A stretch of DNA of 64,000 bases from Methylobacter sp. BlB1 (GTDB lineage Bacteria > Pseudomonadota > Gammaproteobacteria > Methylococcales > Methylomonadaceae): contig NZ_JADMKV010000009.1 in NCBI RefSeq assembly GCF_015476545.1, positions 1 through 64,000 of the forward strand. The letters are read 5' to 3'. Each line of letters starts with the position of its first letter. Within the stretch, counting starts at the first letter, position 1. The notes under the pieces are model-generated. The model did not search any database and had not been told where the DNA came from. It saw nothing but the letters and a program-made list of their open reading frames with translations. Of the stretch, positions 16,603-23,944 are shown one piece after another. The position numbers and the translations under genes were made by a program.

Positions 16603-16813
16603 TCTCGTAGCTGTTAGAGCTTCGGCTCTGTGGAGGCTTGGTTTCGCCTTGTCTCTGACCATTGTCCTGTGAAGCGTTGAGCGTGACGTGTTGTGCTCAT
16701 CTATGATGTACATGGGATAGCCGGTTCCGACGAGAGGTCGGAACCGGGTGATTCAGTAAGGGGGAAAAATACTGCTCAACACTGCTATTTTGTTTGATTA
16801 ATTACGTACGAGA
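16603..16813 (+). ncRNA. Candidate retron msr-msd RNA
   Basis: The region begins with TCTCGTA (16603-16609, candidate a1) and ends with its exact complement TACGAGA (16807-16813, candidate a2). Right after a1 comes GC within TAGC (16608-16611), placing G16610 as the likely branch nucleotide. The msr part shows two short hairpins: AGAGC-TTCG-GCTCT (16615-16629) and GAGGC with GCCTT (about 16633-16650). The msd part is a long stem: GTTGAGC (16676-16682) pairs with GCTCAAC (16774-16780), and the tip is a perfect 11-bp hairpin CCGGTTCCGAC / GTCGGAACCGG (16721-16747). Position, size and a reverse transcriptase downstream fit a retron; ends of the reverse-transcribed DNA are not determinable here. 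Confidence 0.75.
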
Positions 16814-16837
16814 GGCGCAATTTTTGCGCCGTAATTA
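16799..16837 (+). other. Hairpin overlapping the a2 end and leader of the retron mRNA
   Basis: GGCGCAA-TTT-TTGCGCC (16814-16830) is enclosed by TAATTAC (16799-16805) and GTAATTA (16831-16837). The candidate a2 sequence (16807-16813) forms the one-sided bulge between the two stems. No T-run follows, so it is not an ordinary terminator. Confidence 0.6.
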
Positions 16838-16867
16838 GTTAGATTCATAAATTATTTAGGTTCATAT

Positions 16868-17050
16868 ATGAGACAAAATAGAGTAAAAGCCGCAGAGCAG
16901 TGTTCGATTTGTGATGGAAAATTTAAAAAGAAACCCAAATTTGATTTTTGGTTTTTGTTTGGCGTTGTTAGATTTTTTGTAAACTTATTCTCGCTAATCG
17001 ATAAATATTGGCCAAAGATCGAAGATTTCTTTAATGGTGGCCCGGAATAA
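16868..17050 (+). CDS. 60-residue CxxC protein with hydrophobic segment, retron accessory candidate
   Basis: A short gene between the msr-msd candidate and the HTH gene. The ATG at 16868 has the modest site TTTAGG ten bases upstream. Residues 12-15 are CSIC, a single CxxC knuckle, followed by the basic run KFKKKPK and then a strongly hydrophobic, aromatic stretch (about residues 26-45, containing FWFLFGVVRFFVNLFSLI); the tail is acidic (KIEDFFNGGPE). This could be a short membrane-binding or pore-forming peptide held by a metal- or thiol-based element. I do not recognise a family. Its fixed place inside the operon, 44 bases before the HTH gene, suggests a function with the retron, possibly as toxic effector, but that is inference. 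Confidence 0.6.
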   Translation: MRQNRVKAAEQCSICDGKFKKKPKFDFWFLFGVVRFFVNLFSLIDKYWPKIEDFFNGGPE

Positions 17051-17094
17051 ATCTACTCCTCTGTAGTTACCTCTGCCTTATCTTGAGGACTAAA

Positions 17095-17421
17095 ATGTTA
17101 AATCAAGCTCTTAGACTTATACGCACCTATCATGATCTTTCTCAGACAGAGCTTTGCTCTGAGCTTGGTCTTTCCAATTCCTATCTTTCCGAGATTGAGT
17201 CAGGTAAAAAGCAACCCTCACTAGAAATTCTAAAAAAGTATAGTGAACAATTCGATATTCCATTGTCCTCAATACTATTTTTCTCTGAAAATCTAGAAGC
17301 GCCAAAACCTTCTGATAAATTCAGAAAAAATATTGCGGAAAAAATAATAACAATTCTCGAATGGAATGAGAGTCGAATTAATGCTAAAGAAACCAACAAA
17401 AAGAAAGCGAAAATGCCTTAA
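17095..17421 (+). CDS. XRE-family helix-turn-helix protein of the retron
   Basis: 108 residues from the ATG at 17095, preceded by TTGAGGAC; an in-frame TTG at 17083 is less likely. Residues 3-60 form an HTH_3/XRE domain (LSQTELCSELGLSNSYLSEIESGKKQPSLEIL), with helix 3 at SNSYLSEIE. The C-terminal 45 residues are charged and helical and end in a lysine-rich tail. Likely a DNA-binding repressor or antitoxin-like controller of the operon; the symmetric operator at 16526-16550 is the obvious target. Some described retrons carry an HTH protein as their partner, so it may be more than a regulator. Its 3' end overlaps the reverse transcriptase gene by about 40 bases. Confidence 0.85.
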   Translation: MLNQALRLIRTYHDLSQTELCSELGLSNSYLSEIESGKKQPSLEILKKYSEQFDIPLSSILFFSENLEAPKPSDKFRKNIAEKIITILEWNESRINAKETNKKKAKMP

Positions 17422-18421
17422 ACGATACTCAATAGATCAATGTTCTCTTTATAAAGTAAGGTCCGCAAAGAGGCTATCTGAAATTTTAGGAGTAGAAAAA
17501 CAACGATTAGATTCAATTTTGAAAAGTTCAGCCAAATATCGAGAATTTACTATCGAAGAAACAACCAACCCATTTTCTTCAAAGTTCATAAAATCTCGGC
17601 AAGTTCAAGCTCCATCCGATGAATTAAGAAGGATACATGAGCGTATCTTGTATTTACTTGAACCTATTGAATTACCAAACTATGCCCATGCCGCAGTAAA
17701 AGGGCGCTCTTATCGATCAAATGCCGCTACTCATGTTAATTCAGCAAGAATGGCTACATTTGACTTAAAAAATTTTTACGGATCAACGCAACGTTATCTG
17801 GTCTATTCCTTCTTCTTGGATAATCTAAAATGTTCTCCCGATATTGCAGGAAAATTGACAGAGTTAACTACTTTTAGAAATGCCTTACCAACAGGCAGCC
17901 CATTAAGCCCGCTTCTGTCCTTGCATGCAGCCAAGCCAATGCTTGATGAATTATCGAAGCTAGCACAGCTTCATGATCTTATTTTTACATGCTACATCGA
18001 TGATCTAACTTTTTCTGGAAAGAAAATACCACGATCTTTAGAAAGGCGTGTTTCTCGAATAGTTGGTAAATATAATCATCAATTATCAATTCATAAAACA
18101 AAGATATTTGATGAAGATAAGCCCAAACATGTAACAGGGGTCGTAATTAATAAGGGAAAACTAGCTGTGCCTCACTCAAGATTCCTTACAGCAAGAAAGC
18201 TTGAGCTAGCAATAGCTGGTAAGTTTCCAATGCACGGAAATAGCATGTTGAAACTTTGCGAGAAACTGGCAGGACTACTAGGAGAAACTGCTTGTATTGA
18301 TCCGACTTACAAAAAATGGGCGGAAAAGGCCCAAGAAGACCTAAGAAAGGCTCGAACTAAGGATAGCAGTATTGTGGGGCCAGATTCGACTGATTTTGGC
18401 AGCTGTCAGCAAATTGACTAA
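17381..18421 (+). CDS. Retron-type reverse transcriptase
   Basis: 346 residues from the ATG at 17381 (GAGAG upstream at suitable distance; another in-frame ATG at 17366 has its GGA too close). Motifs in order: the retron-specific SNAATH motif (about 113-118), ATFDLKNFYGS with the first catalytic Asp (about 128), LPTGSPLSP (about 169-177), the active site YIDD (about 205-208), and HVTGVVIN (about 250-257), where VTG is the retron motif in the thumb region thought to contact the msr. Length is normal and no inactivating change is seen. It would prime at the 2'-OH of the msr branch G and copy the msd. The start overlaps the HTH gene, so translation is coupled. Codons are AT-rich compared with flanking genes, which fits horizontal acquisition next to a tRNA. 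Confidence 0.93.
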   Translation: MLKKPTKRKRKCLKRYSIDQCSLYKVRSAKRLSEILGVEKQRLDSILKSSAKYREFTIEETTNPFSSKFIKSRQVQAPSDELRRIHERILYLLEPIELPNYAHAAVKGRSYRSNAATHVNSARMATFDLKNFYGSTQRYLVYSFFLDNLKCSPDIAGKLTELTTFRNALPTGSPLSPLLSLHAAKPMLDELSKLAQLHDLIFTCYIDDLTFSGKKIPRSLERRVSRIVGKYNHQLSIHKTKIFDEDKPKHVTGVVINKGKLAVPHSRFLTARKLELAIAGKFPMHGNSMLKLCEKLAGLLGETACIDPTYKKWAEKAQEDLRKARTKDSSIVGPDSTDFGSCQQID

Positions 18422-18531
18422 ATTAAGCGCTCACTGCCAGAACCGTTCCTTTTCTCATTGGATGCGATAGAGGCAACAGAACGGATACTATATTCACTTC
18501 GAGCCCAGTTATTTCTGCTTCCTGGATGTCT

Positions 18532-19245
18532 TCAATCCTTCGGAGCAAGCACAATCACCGTCACATTATCCTTGCCCCCGGCTTCCAGAGCCGCTGCAAT
18601 GAGGCGATCCACCCTGGCTTGAGCGCCAGCAGTTTCGGCTAGAATGCCAGCAATATCGCCGTCAACAACTTCACCGCTCAGCCCGTCAGAGCAAAGCAGC
18701 AGGGCATCGCCCTCGCCTAATTCGCCCGACACCAGATCGACCTTGATATTGTCCGCGCCAGACCCTCCTACGCCTAGCGCCTGGGAAATAACATGGCGAT
18801 AAGGGTGCTCCGGAATCTCGCTTTCGGTAATCAGGCCGGCGTTCAGGAGCTGCTGTACATAGGAATGGTCAGTAGTGAGCCGGTGCAATGCGCCATTCCA
18901 CCAATACGCGCGGCTGTCGCCCACCCAGGCGATTTCATAGTGCAGCCCATCCAATTTTGCAGCGACCACGGTCGAACCCATGCCTGCAGCTCCCTCGCCG
19001 CGCCGGGCAGCGGCTTGTATCGCGCGATGGGCTGCTTCGATAGCCTCAACCAGCGGCAGGCCCTGCTCGATACTGTGCGTTATTTCCTGAACTGCTATCC
19101 TGCTTGCCACTTCGCCCGCTTCATGCCCGCCCATGCCATCCGCCACTATCCATAAGCCAAGCTGCGGCGATGCAAGACAGCTGTCTTCGTTTACTTCTCG
19201 CAGCAATCCGGTATGCGTGCCTTGGGCGAAATCGATGTCATTCAT
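18532..19245 (-). CDS. PP2C-family serine/threonine protein phosphatase
   Basis: 237 residues from the ATG at 19245, which has GGAG upstream; the frame continues to 19293 without support. Metal-binding motifs of bacterial PP2C enzymes are present: REVNEDS near residue 18, VADGMGGHEAGE near 35-46, AWVGDSRAYWW, LLLCSDGLSGEV, and the final GGKDNVTVIVL. It belongs to the Stp1/PrpC type that removes phosphate from Ser/Thr residues with Mn2+ or Mg2+. The partner kinase is not in the window. It is transcribed toward the retron and convergent with it. Confidence 0.93.
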   Translation of the reverse strand: MNDIDFAQGTHTGLLREVNEDSCLASPQLGLWIVADGMGGHEAGEVASRIAVQEITHSIEQGLPLVEAIEAAHRAIQAAARRGEGAAGMGSTVVAAKLDGLHYEIAWVGDSRAYWWNGALHRLTTDHSYVQQLLNAGLITESEIPEHPYRHVISQALGVGGSGADNIKVDLVSGELGEGDALLLCSDGLSGEVVDGDIAGILAETAGAQARVDRLIAAALEAGGKDNVTVIVLAPKD

Positions 19246-19311
19246 GTGATTCTCCTGTCTGCCAATACCCGGATGCTCACTTTCCGAAATCACTTAGCCG
19301 GGCTAAGCATT

Positions 19312-19635
19312 TTAATTGCTTGGTTTGGATACAATATCTTCCGTGACATAAAAATTATTCAGTACCCCAACCGCCCGCATATGTTTATCGCCAATCGTCG
19401 TGTCATAAGTGCTGAAAAAAACATAATCCTTCCGCACCGTCTGTTTGGTCATCAGGTTGGCGGCGAAACCGCCGAACAAAGAATTAATCGCGCCAATGAC
19501 AGGGTCCTTTTCTTTTCTCGCGTCTTCGGTGATACGCTGGCTGTTGAATTGATCGTAGTTGTCAAGGGTTGGATTGGTATACGCCAAAAGACCTAATAAA
19601 GCGATCAGGACAAGGGGAATCAAAAATTGTTTCAT
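19312..19635 (-). CDS. DUF4359-like small exported or membrane protein
   Basis: 107 residues from the ATG at 19635 with GAGG upstream. The N terminus (KQFLIPLVLIALLGLLAYTNPTLDNYDQF) is an uncleaved membrane helix or a signal peptide followed by the NPTxxxY pattern that I associate with DUF4359. The rest is a small soluble domain ending in VLNNFYVTEDIV. Function unknown. It lies 66 bases upstream of the PP2C gene on the same strand and may be cotranscribed with it. Confidence 0.7.
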   Translation of the reverse strand: MKQFLIPLVLIALLGLLAYTNPTLDNYDQFNSQRITEDARKEKDPVIGAINSLFGGFAANLMTKQTVRKDYVFFSTYDTTIGDKHMRAVGVLNNFYVTEDIVSKPSN

Positions 19636-19718
19636 GGAGCCTCGATGGTTATGTGTTTTTCTGAAAAAGCTAAAAATCATTGATGAAGTTTATTAGAGCT
19701 TGGCCATTTTCTACGTTG

Positions 19719-19922
19719 TTAATTATAAAATGAATTCAGATGGTACCAGTTTTTCTCATTTGGCCTCGCGCCCAGCTTCCAGCGAGCCCTTAATTGTCCA
19801 AAAGTCTTTGGGCCCTTTTGATATTCAAAACAGTCATATTCTAACGGAGGTATAAGAAACTTTATCCAAACCGAAACGATCTTATGGTTTATAGCATAAC
19901 CCACGGTTAGCACTAAGAGCAT
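19719..19922 (-). CDS. Doubtful small ORF in a 420-base gap
   Basis: 67 codons with a short hydrophobic start and a charged end (KGPKTFGQLRARWKLGARPN). No ribosome-binding site stands out and no family is recognised. It is the only frame of note between 19636 and 20056; the remaining part of that gap shows nothing I can assign apart from upstream sequence of the dioxygenase gene. Confidence 0.25.
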   Translation of the reverse strand: MLLVLTVGYAINHKIVSVWIKFLIPPLEYDCFEYQKGPKTFGQLRARWKLGARPNEKNWYHLNSFYN

Positions 19923-20056
19923 TACCGTGTCCTTAGGGTTATTTCCATAAATTTAAGATGACTCAAAAGCGAATCTGGCAAAGACCTATTCATCGCTGAG
20001 CTTGTGTCTTATAGCAAAGATCGCGGGATGTCATCTTCTGCAGGGAGACCGCAAAT

Positions 20057-20728
20057 ATGCAAGAAGTATTCGTATCGACCGGGTTCGAATTCGGTTTTCT
20101 ATTTTGCATGAGAACAGAACACGCCATAGATCCGGAGGTATTTAAACCATTTTTTAATGATCTTCCGGTTGATCCCAATATTAAGGGGCATTACCGTTAT
20201 CGACGATTGTCGCGGTTCAGGGTTACCGAAGAAGGGGTAACGAAGCTTCCCCATGGTTACCTATTCCAAAGCAAGGAATATAATCCATTGGTGGGCGACA
20301 TTAAAAGGGAGTTTGAAGAGCTCAGCGATGAACTTGCCAATTTAGAGATGTTCAAAGCCTTTTTACTGGTATTTCGGGATTTTTGCGCGCTCCGCCCTGG
20401 CGCTGAAATAGGCGTTCATCAGATACGGACGACTTGTTCACCGCATAGTTATGGCGATCCAGCGCCGGAAGGTATACATCGGGATGGCACCAGTTTTGTC
20501 TGTATTTATTCAGTCGATCGGAACAATGTCGAGGGGGCGAAAACCCACTTGTACACGAGTAGAAATGAAGAACCGGTATTCAACAAAACGCTGTATCCGG
20601 GAGAACTGGTACTGGTCAACGATCGGAAGTTCCTCCATTATACGACGCCAGTGCATCCGGCTGGCGAAGGCAATGGCACCCGTGACGTATTCGTATTGAC
20701 CAGTCCAAGCTTGATAGTGGATTTTTGA
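20057..20728 (+). CDS. 2OG-Fe(II) dioxygenase family protein (PF10014 type)
   Basis: 223 residues, ATG at 20057 with GGGAGA upstream. The double-stranded beta-helix core has the iron triad: HRDG supplies His and Asp (about residues 141-143), and the distal His is in KFLHYTTPVHP (about 194-196); the 2-oxoglutarate-binding Arg is probably in GTRDVFVLT. The family includes L-isoleucine 4-hydroxylase and related enzymes that hydroxylate free aliphatic amino acids; the substrate here is not known. The gene converges on a cysteine desulfurase-like PLP enzyme, a possible functional pairing. Confidence 0.85.
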   Translation: MQEVFVSTGFEFGFLFCMRTEHAIDPEVFKPFFNDLPVDPNIKGHYRYRRLSRFRVTEEGVTKLPHGYLFQSKEYNPLVGDIKREFEELSDELANLEMFKAFLLVFRDFCALRPGAEIGVHQIRTTCSPHSYGDPAPEGIHRDGTSFVCIYSVDRNNVEGAKTHLYTSRNEEPVFNKTLYPGELVLVNDRKFLHYTTPVHPAGEGNGTRDVFVLTSPSLIVDF

Positions 20729-20771
20729 TAAGTGCAGCAGTAACTCACCACATGCGTCCCAAAGAGGAGCA

Positions 20772-20814
20772 ATCAAAAAATAACGCCGCTTCGGGTTCTC
20801 TATTCTGAAGCGGC
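20772..20814 (-). terminator. Terminator of the cysteine desulfurase-like gene
   Basis: On the minus strand GCCGCTTC and GAAGCGGC form an 8-bp stem with a 14-base loop, followed by GTTATTTTTTG. The stem includes the last codons and stop of the gene it terminates and also faces the end of the convergent dioxygenase gene. Confidence 0.8.
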
Positions 20815-22053
20815 AATTTCCTCTAATGCCTGCAATAATTGTTCAATCTCTTCCCGAGTGTTGTAGGCCAACAGTCCGATGCGCAGAAAGCCGCCTTCAG
20901 TCTCGACCTTCAATTTTTCGGCGATGCCCAACGCATAAAAGTTTCCATGCCAGGTATAAATACCGCAATCGCCTAATTCCTTGGCGATAGTATATGTAGA
21001 TTTCCCGGCTAGCCGAATCGCGACCGTAGGCGTACGCCAATCGAAACGCGCAGGATCGGTAATACCGTATAGAGTCAACCCAGGTATCTTTAGCAGTCCA
21101 GTAATCAACTGCTCACATAATTCCCGCTCATACCGTCGGCTCGCTTCCAAAGCCGCAACCAACGCTTCGCGGCGATTTGCGGCGGATGGCGAGACGTATC
21201 GACCCAATTCGGCCAGGTAATCAATGGTCGCCACCAGCCCCGCCAAGCCCTCGTGATTGAGCGTCCCCGTTTCCCAACGCGACGGCACTTCTTCAGGAGC
21301 GGGCTGTGCCTTATACGGACGAAGCTGAGCAAGGTGTTTTCGTTTGCCGTACAGAATGCCGACATGTGGTCCGTAGAATTTGTAGGCGGAACAGGCGAGA
21401 AAATCGCAGTCGAGTGCACGCACGTCGATGGGGCCATGGGGACTATAATGGACTGCATCCACAAAGACCCACGCGCCAACCGCACGGGCCAGACGTACCA
21501 CAGCCGCCACATCATTGATTGTACCTACGGCATTGCTCGCATACGCTATTGCCACAATACGCGTTTTTTCATTAATCTGACGCTTTAGATCTTCCATATC
21601 GAGCGTACAGTCTTCGGTATGGAAATCCACGACGCGGACAATCGTACCGGTCTCTTCTTCCAGCGCCCGCCAGGGAGAGACATTGGCGTAATGGTCGAGC
21701 CGGGTAACCACAATCTCATCGCCCCGGCGCAGCTCGCGGCCGATGGCTCGACTGAATGCGAAGGTGAGCGTGGTCATATTAGCTCCGAAAACCACCTCGT
21801 CAGAGTCACACCCGAGGAGATCGGCGACCGCTGCCCGTGCCGAAGCAATCCATTCGTCCGTTCGGCGACTGGTCGCAAAGGCCCCGTGGGCGTTAGCATT
21901 GGCCGTTATAAGACAGTGGGACATGGCATCAATTACGGAGCCAGGTACCTGAGAACCGCCGGGGCCATCGAAAAAAATGGGAATACGTCCATCGATCTCT
22001 TGAGAGAGCGCCGGAAACCGGGAACGCACCCAGATCGGATCAAAGGGCAGCAT
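20800..22053 (-). CDS. Cysteine desulfurase-like aminotransferase class V protein
   Basis: 417 residues, fold type I PLP enzyme. IPIFFDGPGGSQVPGSVIDAM is the typical opening, VVFGANMTTLTFAFSRAIG binds the cofactor phosphate, VFVDAVHYSPHGPIDV contains the Asp that pairs with the pyridine nitrogen, and CSAYKFYGPHVGILYG contains the Schiff-base lysine. It matches the cysteine desulfurase-like (TIGR01976-type) branch rather than IscS or SufS: the long catalytic-Cys loop of IscS is not evident, so the substrate may not be cysteine. No iron-sulfur assembly genes are adjacent. The convergent neighbour is a 2OG-Fe dioxygenase. Confidence 0.88.
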   Translation of the reverse strand: MLPFDPIWVRSRFPALSQEIDGRIPIFFDGPGGSQVPGSVIDAMSHCLITANANAHGAFATSRRTDEWIASARAAVADLLGCDSDEVVFGANMTTLTFAFSRAIGRELRRGDEIVVTRLDHYANVSPWRALEEETGTIVRVVDFHTEDCTLDMEDLKRQINEKTRIVAIAYASNAVGTINDVAAVVRLARAVGAWVFVDAVHYSPHGPIDVRALDCDFLACSAYKFYGPHVGILYGKRKHLAQLRPYKAQPAPEEVPSRWETGTLNHEGLAGLVATIDYLAELGRYVSPSAANRREALVAALEASRRYERELCEQLITGLLKIPGLTLYGITDPARFDWRTPTVAIRLAGKSTYTIAKELGDCGIYTWHGNFYALGIAEKLKVETEGGFLRIGLLAYNTREEIEQLLQALEEIAASE

Positions 22054-22185
22054 ATGGAACTCCTGTATCTATAAGTTGAATCTCAACCCTTTGACAAGAT
22101 GACAGACATTTTTGTTTATAGCTTTACAATAAAAAGCTCAGCCCTGGCTGAGCCACCTACCAACCGCCTATTAGAAATATAAGTC

Positions 22186-22310
22186 AGGACTTACGCAGTT
22201 TGCCTGTTCAACCGCCGAAACAAGTGGTTTTAAAACCTGTGAGGGCGACTTCAGTCGCCCTTTCAGATAAAAGGCGACTGAAGTCGCCCCCACAGGCTTG
22301 CGTAAGTCCT
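22186..22310. repeat. MITE-like palindromic element, family 1, copy B (complete)
   Basis: The ends are perfect 11-bp inverted repeats, AGGACTTACGC and GCGTAAGTCCT. Inside, GGGCGACTTCAGTCGCCC and AGGCGACTGAAGTCGCCCCC form further palindromes. ATAAGT occurs on both sides (22179-22184 and 22311-22316) and may be a target-site duplication. It lies in the gap upstream of the cysteine desulfurase-like gene. Confidence 0.85.
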
Positions 22311-22316
22311 ATAAGT

Positions 22317-22724
22317 TTAATTTTAGTCAGCCCGATTTGATACAGTTAAAATTCTCCAAAACACCTGAAGTACGACTAAAATCGGCGCAAGCCAAGCTTA
22401 TTGGAAAATCAATTGTTGTTGGAGAGACGCTATTCTCTTTCTGCTGATGGCTGACTGGTTACGTTCTAATTGATATTAATAGTCAGAGAAATAGAAAATG
22501 GTCCTGACGAGAGCTTTCACATTGATGCTGTGATATGTCTCAGCCCACTCTTTGCACAACGCTTCCCATTAAAGTTAAGTTTCATAGAACCTTGACGGAA
22601 GACAATCTAACTTATCAACTGAACTTTACGCTCATTAGTTTCAGAACAGCTTCGATTGAAATACCGGAACGATAAATTTTCACGGCTGATTTCAACGGTT
22701 CCCTGATAAGTTTTTGCATATTGA
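22317..22724. other. Gap without a recognisable gene
   Basis: No convincing coding frame. A minus-strand frame that runs on from 22833 to 22615 in a different phase to the SRPBCC gene ends in the plausible-looking MQKLIREPLKSAVKIYRSG; it may be an old extension of that gene put out of frame, but I cannot show it. Confidence 0.5.
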
Positions 22725-23327
22725 TCAGCAACAGTTCGAGATTGCCATCCGCTCCAGCCCGTGGGCGATCTCTGACGCTTCCTCGTAAAGTTTCTGTTTC
22801 ATCATCCAGGAACCGATTAACGGCGGAAACCATTGGTTCGGCGTCAGATCGGCATCGAAGATCAGCCGGGTGCCGCCGCCGTTGGCAAGCAGGCGCCAGC
22901 GGCTGTTTCCCTTCCGGAAATCGCCCCGGTTCGGCACGATGGTCACGGCAATATCTCCTCTGGGCAGAAGCCGGACATCCTGAACCCAGTCAAAATGCAG
23001 GCAGACGACTGCAATGCAGAGGCTCGAACTTACTCCCATCCGTGTTCCTCCGCCATCAAGATGCTCCATAGGTTCTACCCGCTTGATATCCGGGTTGAGT
23101 CGAAGGAAATTTTCATAATCCATGAGAAGAGCGCGGACTTTCGAAACGGGCGCCTGAACTACGCTTTCCGAATGCATCATATACCGTCCGTGCTGCTGTT
23201 TGACTGAGCTGTCCAACACCTCCGCGCCCTGGGTTGCCAGAGGAAGACTGAATGCTATCAGCAACAGCCAGGCCGATATCCGGGCAGGACAAATTTTGCG
23301 CATTACTGAAAAAGCCGAAAACCTCAT
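22725..23327 (-). CDS. SRPBCC (START-like) family secreted protein
   Basis: 200 residues with an N-terminal signal peptide (ISAWLLLIAFSLPLATQGAEV, cleavage near residue 34). The mature part has the helix-grip fold pattern of SRPBCC/polyketide cyclase-like proteins: SESVVQAPVSKVRALLMDYENFLRLNPDIKRVE near the front, GGGTRM and GNSRWRLLANGGGTRLIFDAD as beta strands, and a long C-terminal helix (WMMKQKLYEEASEIAHGLER). The family binds hydrophobic ligands in a deep cavity; the ligand is unknown. A later ATG (23303) lacks a ribosome-binding site. The C terminus ends abruptly compared with an open neighbouring frame, so a late frameshift is possible. Confidence 0.75.
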   Translation of the reverse strand: MRFSAFSVMRKICPARISAWLLLIAFSLPLATQGAEVLDSSVKQQHGRYMMHSESVVQAPVSKVRALLMDYENFLRLNPDIKRVEPMEHLDGGGTRMGVSSSLCIAVVCLHFDWVQDVRLLPRGDIAVTIVPNRGDFRKGNSRWRLLANGGGTRLIFDADLTPNQWFPPLIGSWMMKQKLYEEASEIAHGLERMAISNCC

Positions 23328-23944
23328 TTTCCGCCTACTCCAGAAAGCACAGATCGCGTCGAAATGCCGCTTGTCGAGGAAGGCAATGGTATGACTTTCC
23401 CATTGCTACATGATGTGAAGTTTGGGAAGCGGCATGACGTAATCACCGAGCCCCGGCGGTTGCAGGACGGCCGAGCATCGAATGCATCAGCGTTCGAAAT
23501 CAATCGTGAGGAATGGATCACAAGAAAACCAAAGCCCATCATAAAAACATGCTTGAAAAAAATGCCCTTCAGAAAGCATAGCAAACCTCCCTATGCAAGC
23601 GGCCGCGGTTTCCAGCTACGGTCACTAGAAAAAATACAGAAACTGACCGGTCGTATTACAACACGACGCTATCTTCGATTCCCAGCATCGGGCAAGGTTC
23701 AAAGGCCAAATCCGGCGGATCAATCGAAGACTCAATTCCCACATTAAAATCTGAAGGGCGGCGATGGGGTCATTTCAAATATTTTCAAGAATCAAAGTTT
23801 GCCGCGAACTTGATCCCTGCCGCGGCAATGCGTTTGAAGGCGATGACGATTAACCGACTGAACGTTTCGGCAGTTATCAGGTCACTGATCTACGCTCGAC
23901 AATACAATGCCTTGACCTAAGCCGGCAGCAAAGAGGACATCGCT
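23328..23944. other. Gap with only weak overlapping frames
   Basis: Two overlapping open frames exist (plus 23364-23747, minus 23324-23584), neither with a domain, signal peptide or good ribosome-binding site; they cannot both be real. Upstream sequence of the 823-residue fusion gene occupies the right end. Confidence 0.45.

Noticed and set aside
16414-16617. 67-codon plus-strand frame upstream of the retron RNA
   Set aside because: It covers the operator, the promoter and the first msr bases and has no ribosome-binding site; the hydrophobic composition comes from AT-rich DNA.
18422-18531. Search for a second copy of the tRNA-Thr 3' end as right attachment site of the retron insert
   Set aside because: No match to the last 20 bases of the tRNA was seen between the reverse transcriptase stop and the PP2C gene, so tRNA-targeted integration is not supported by a direct repeat.
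22615-22724. Out-of-phase continuation of the SRPBCC gene
   Set aside because: The peptide MQKLIREPLKSAVKIYRSG looks protein-like, but no homologue is known to me and the SRPBCC domain is already complete.
23324-23747. Two overlapping frames on opposite strands in the gap before the fusion gene
   Set aside because: Neither has a domain, signal peptide or good ribosome-binding site; no way to prefer one, so neither was called.
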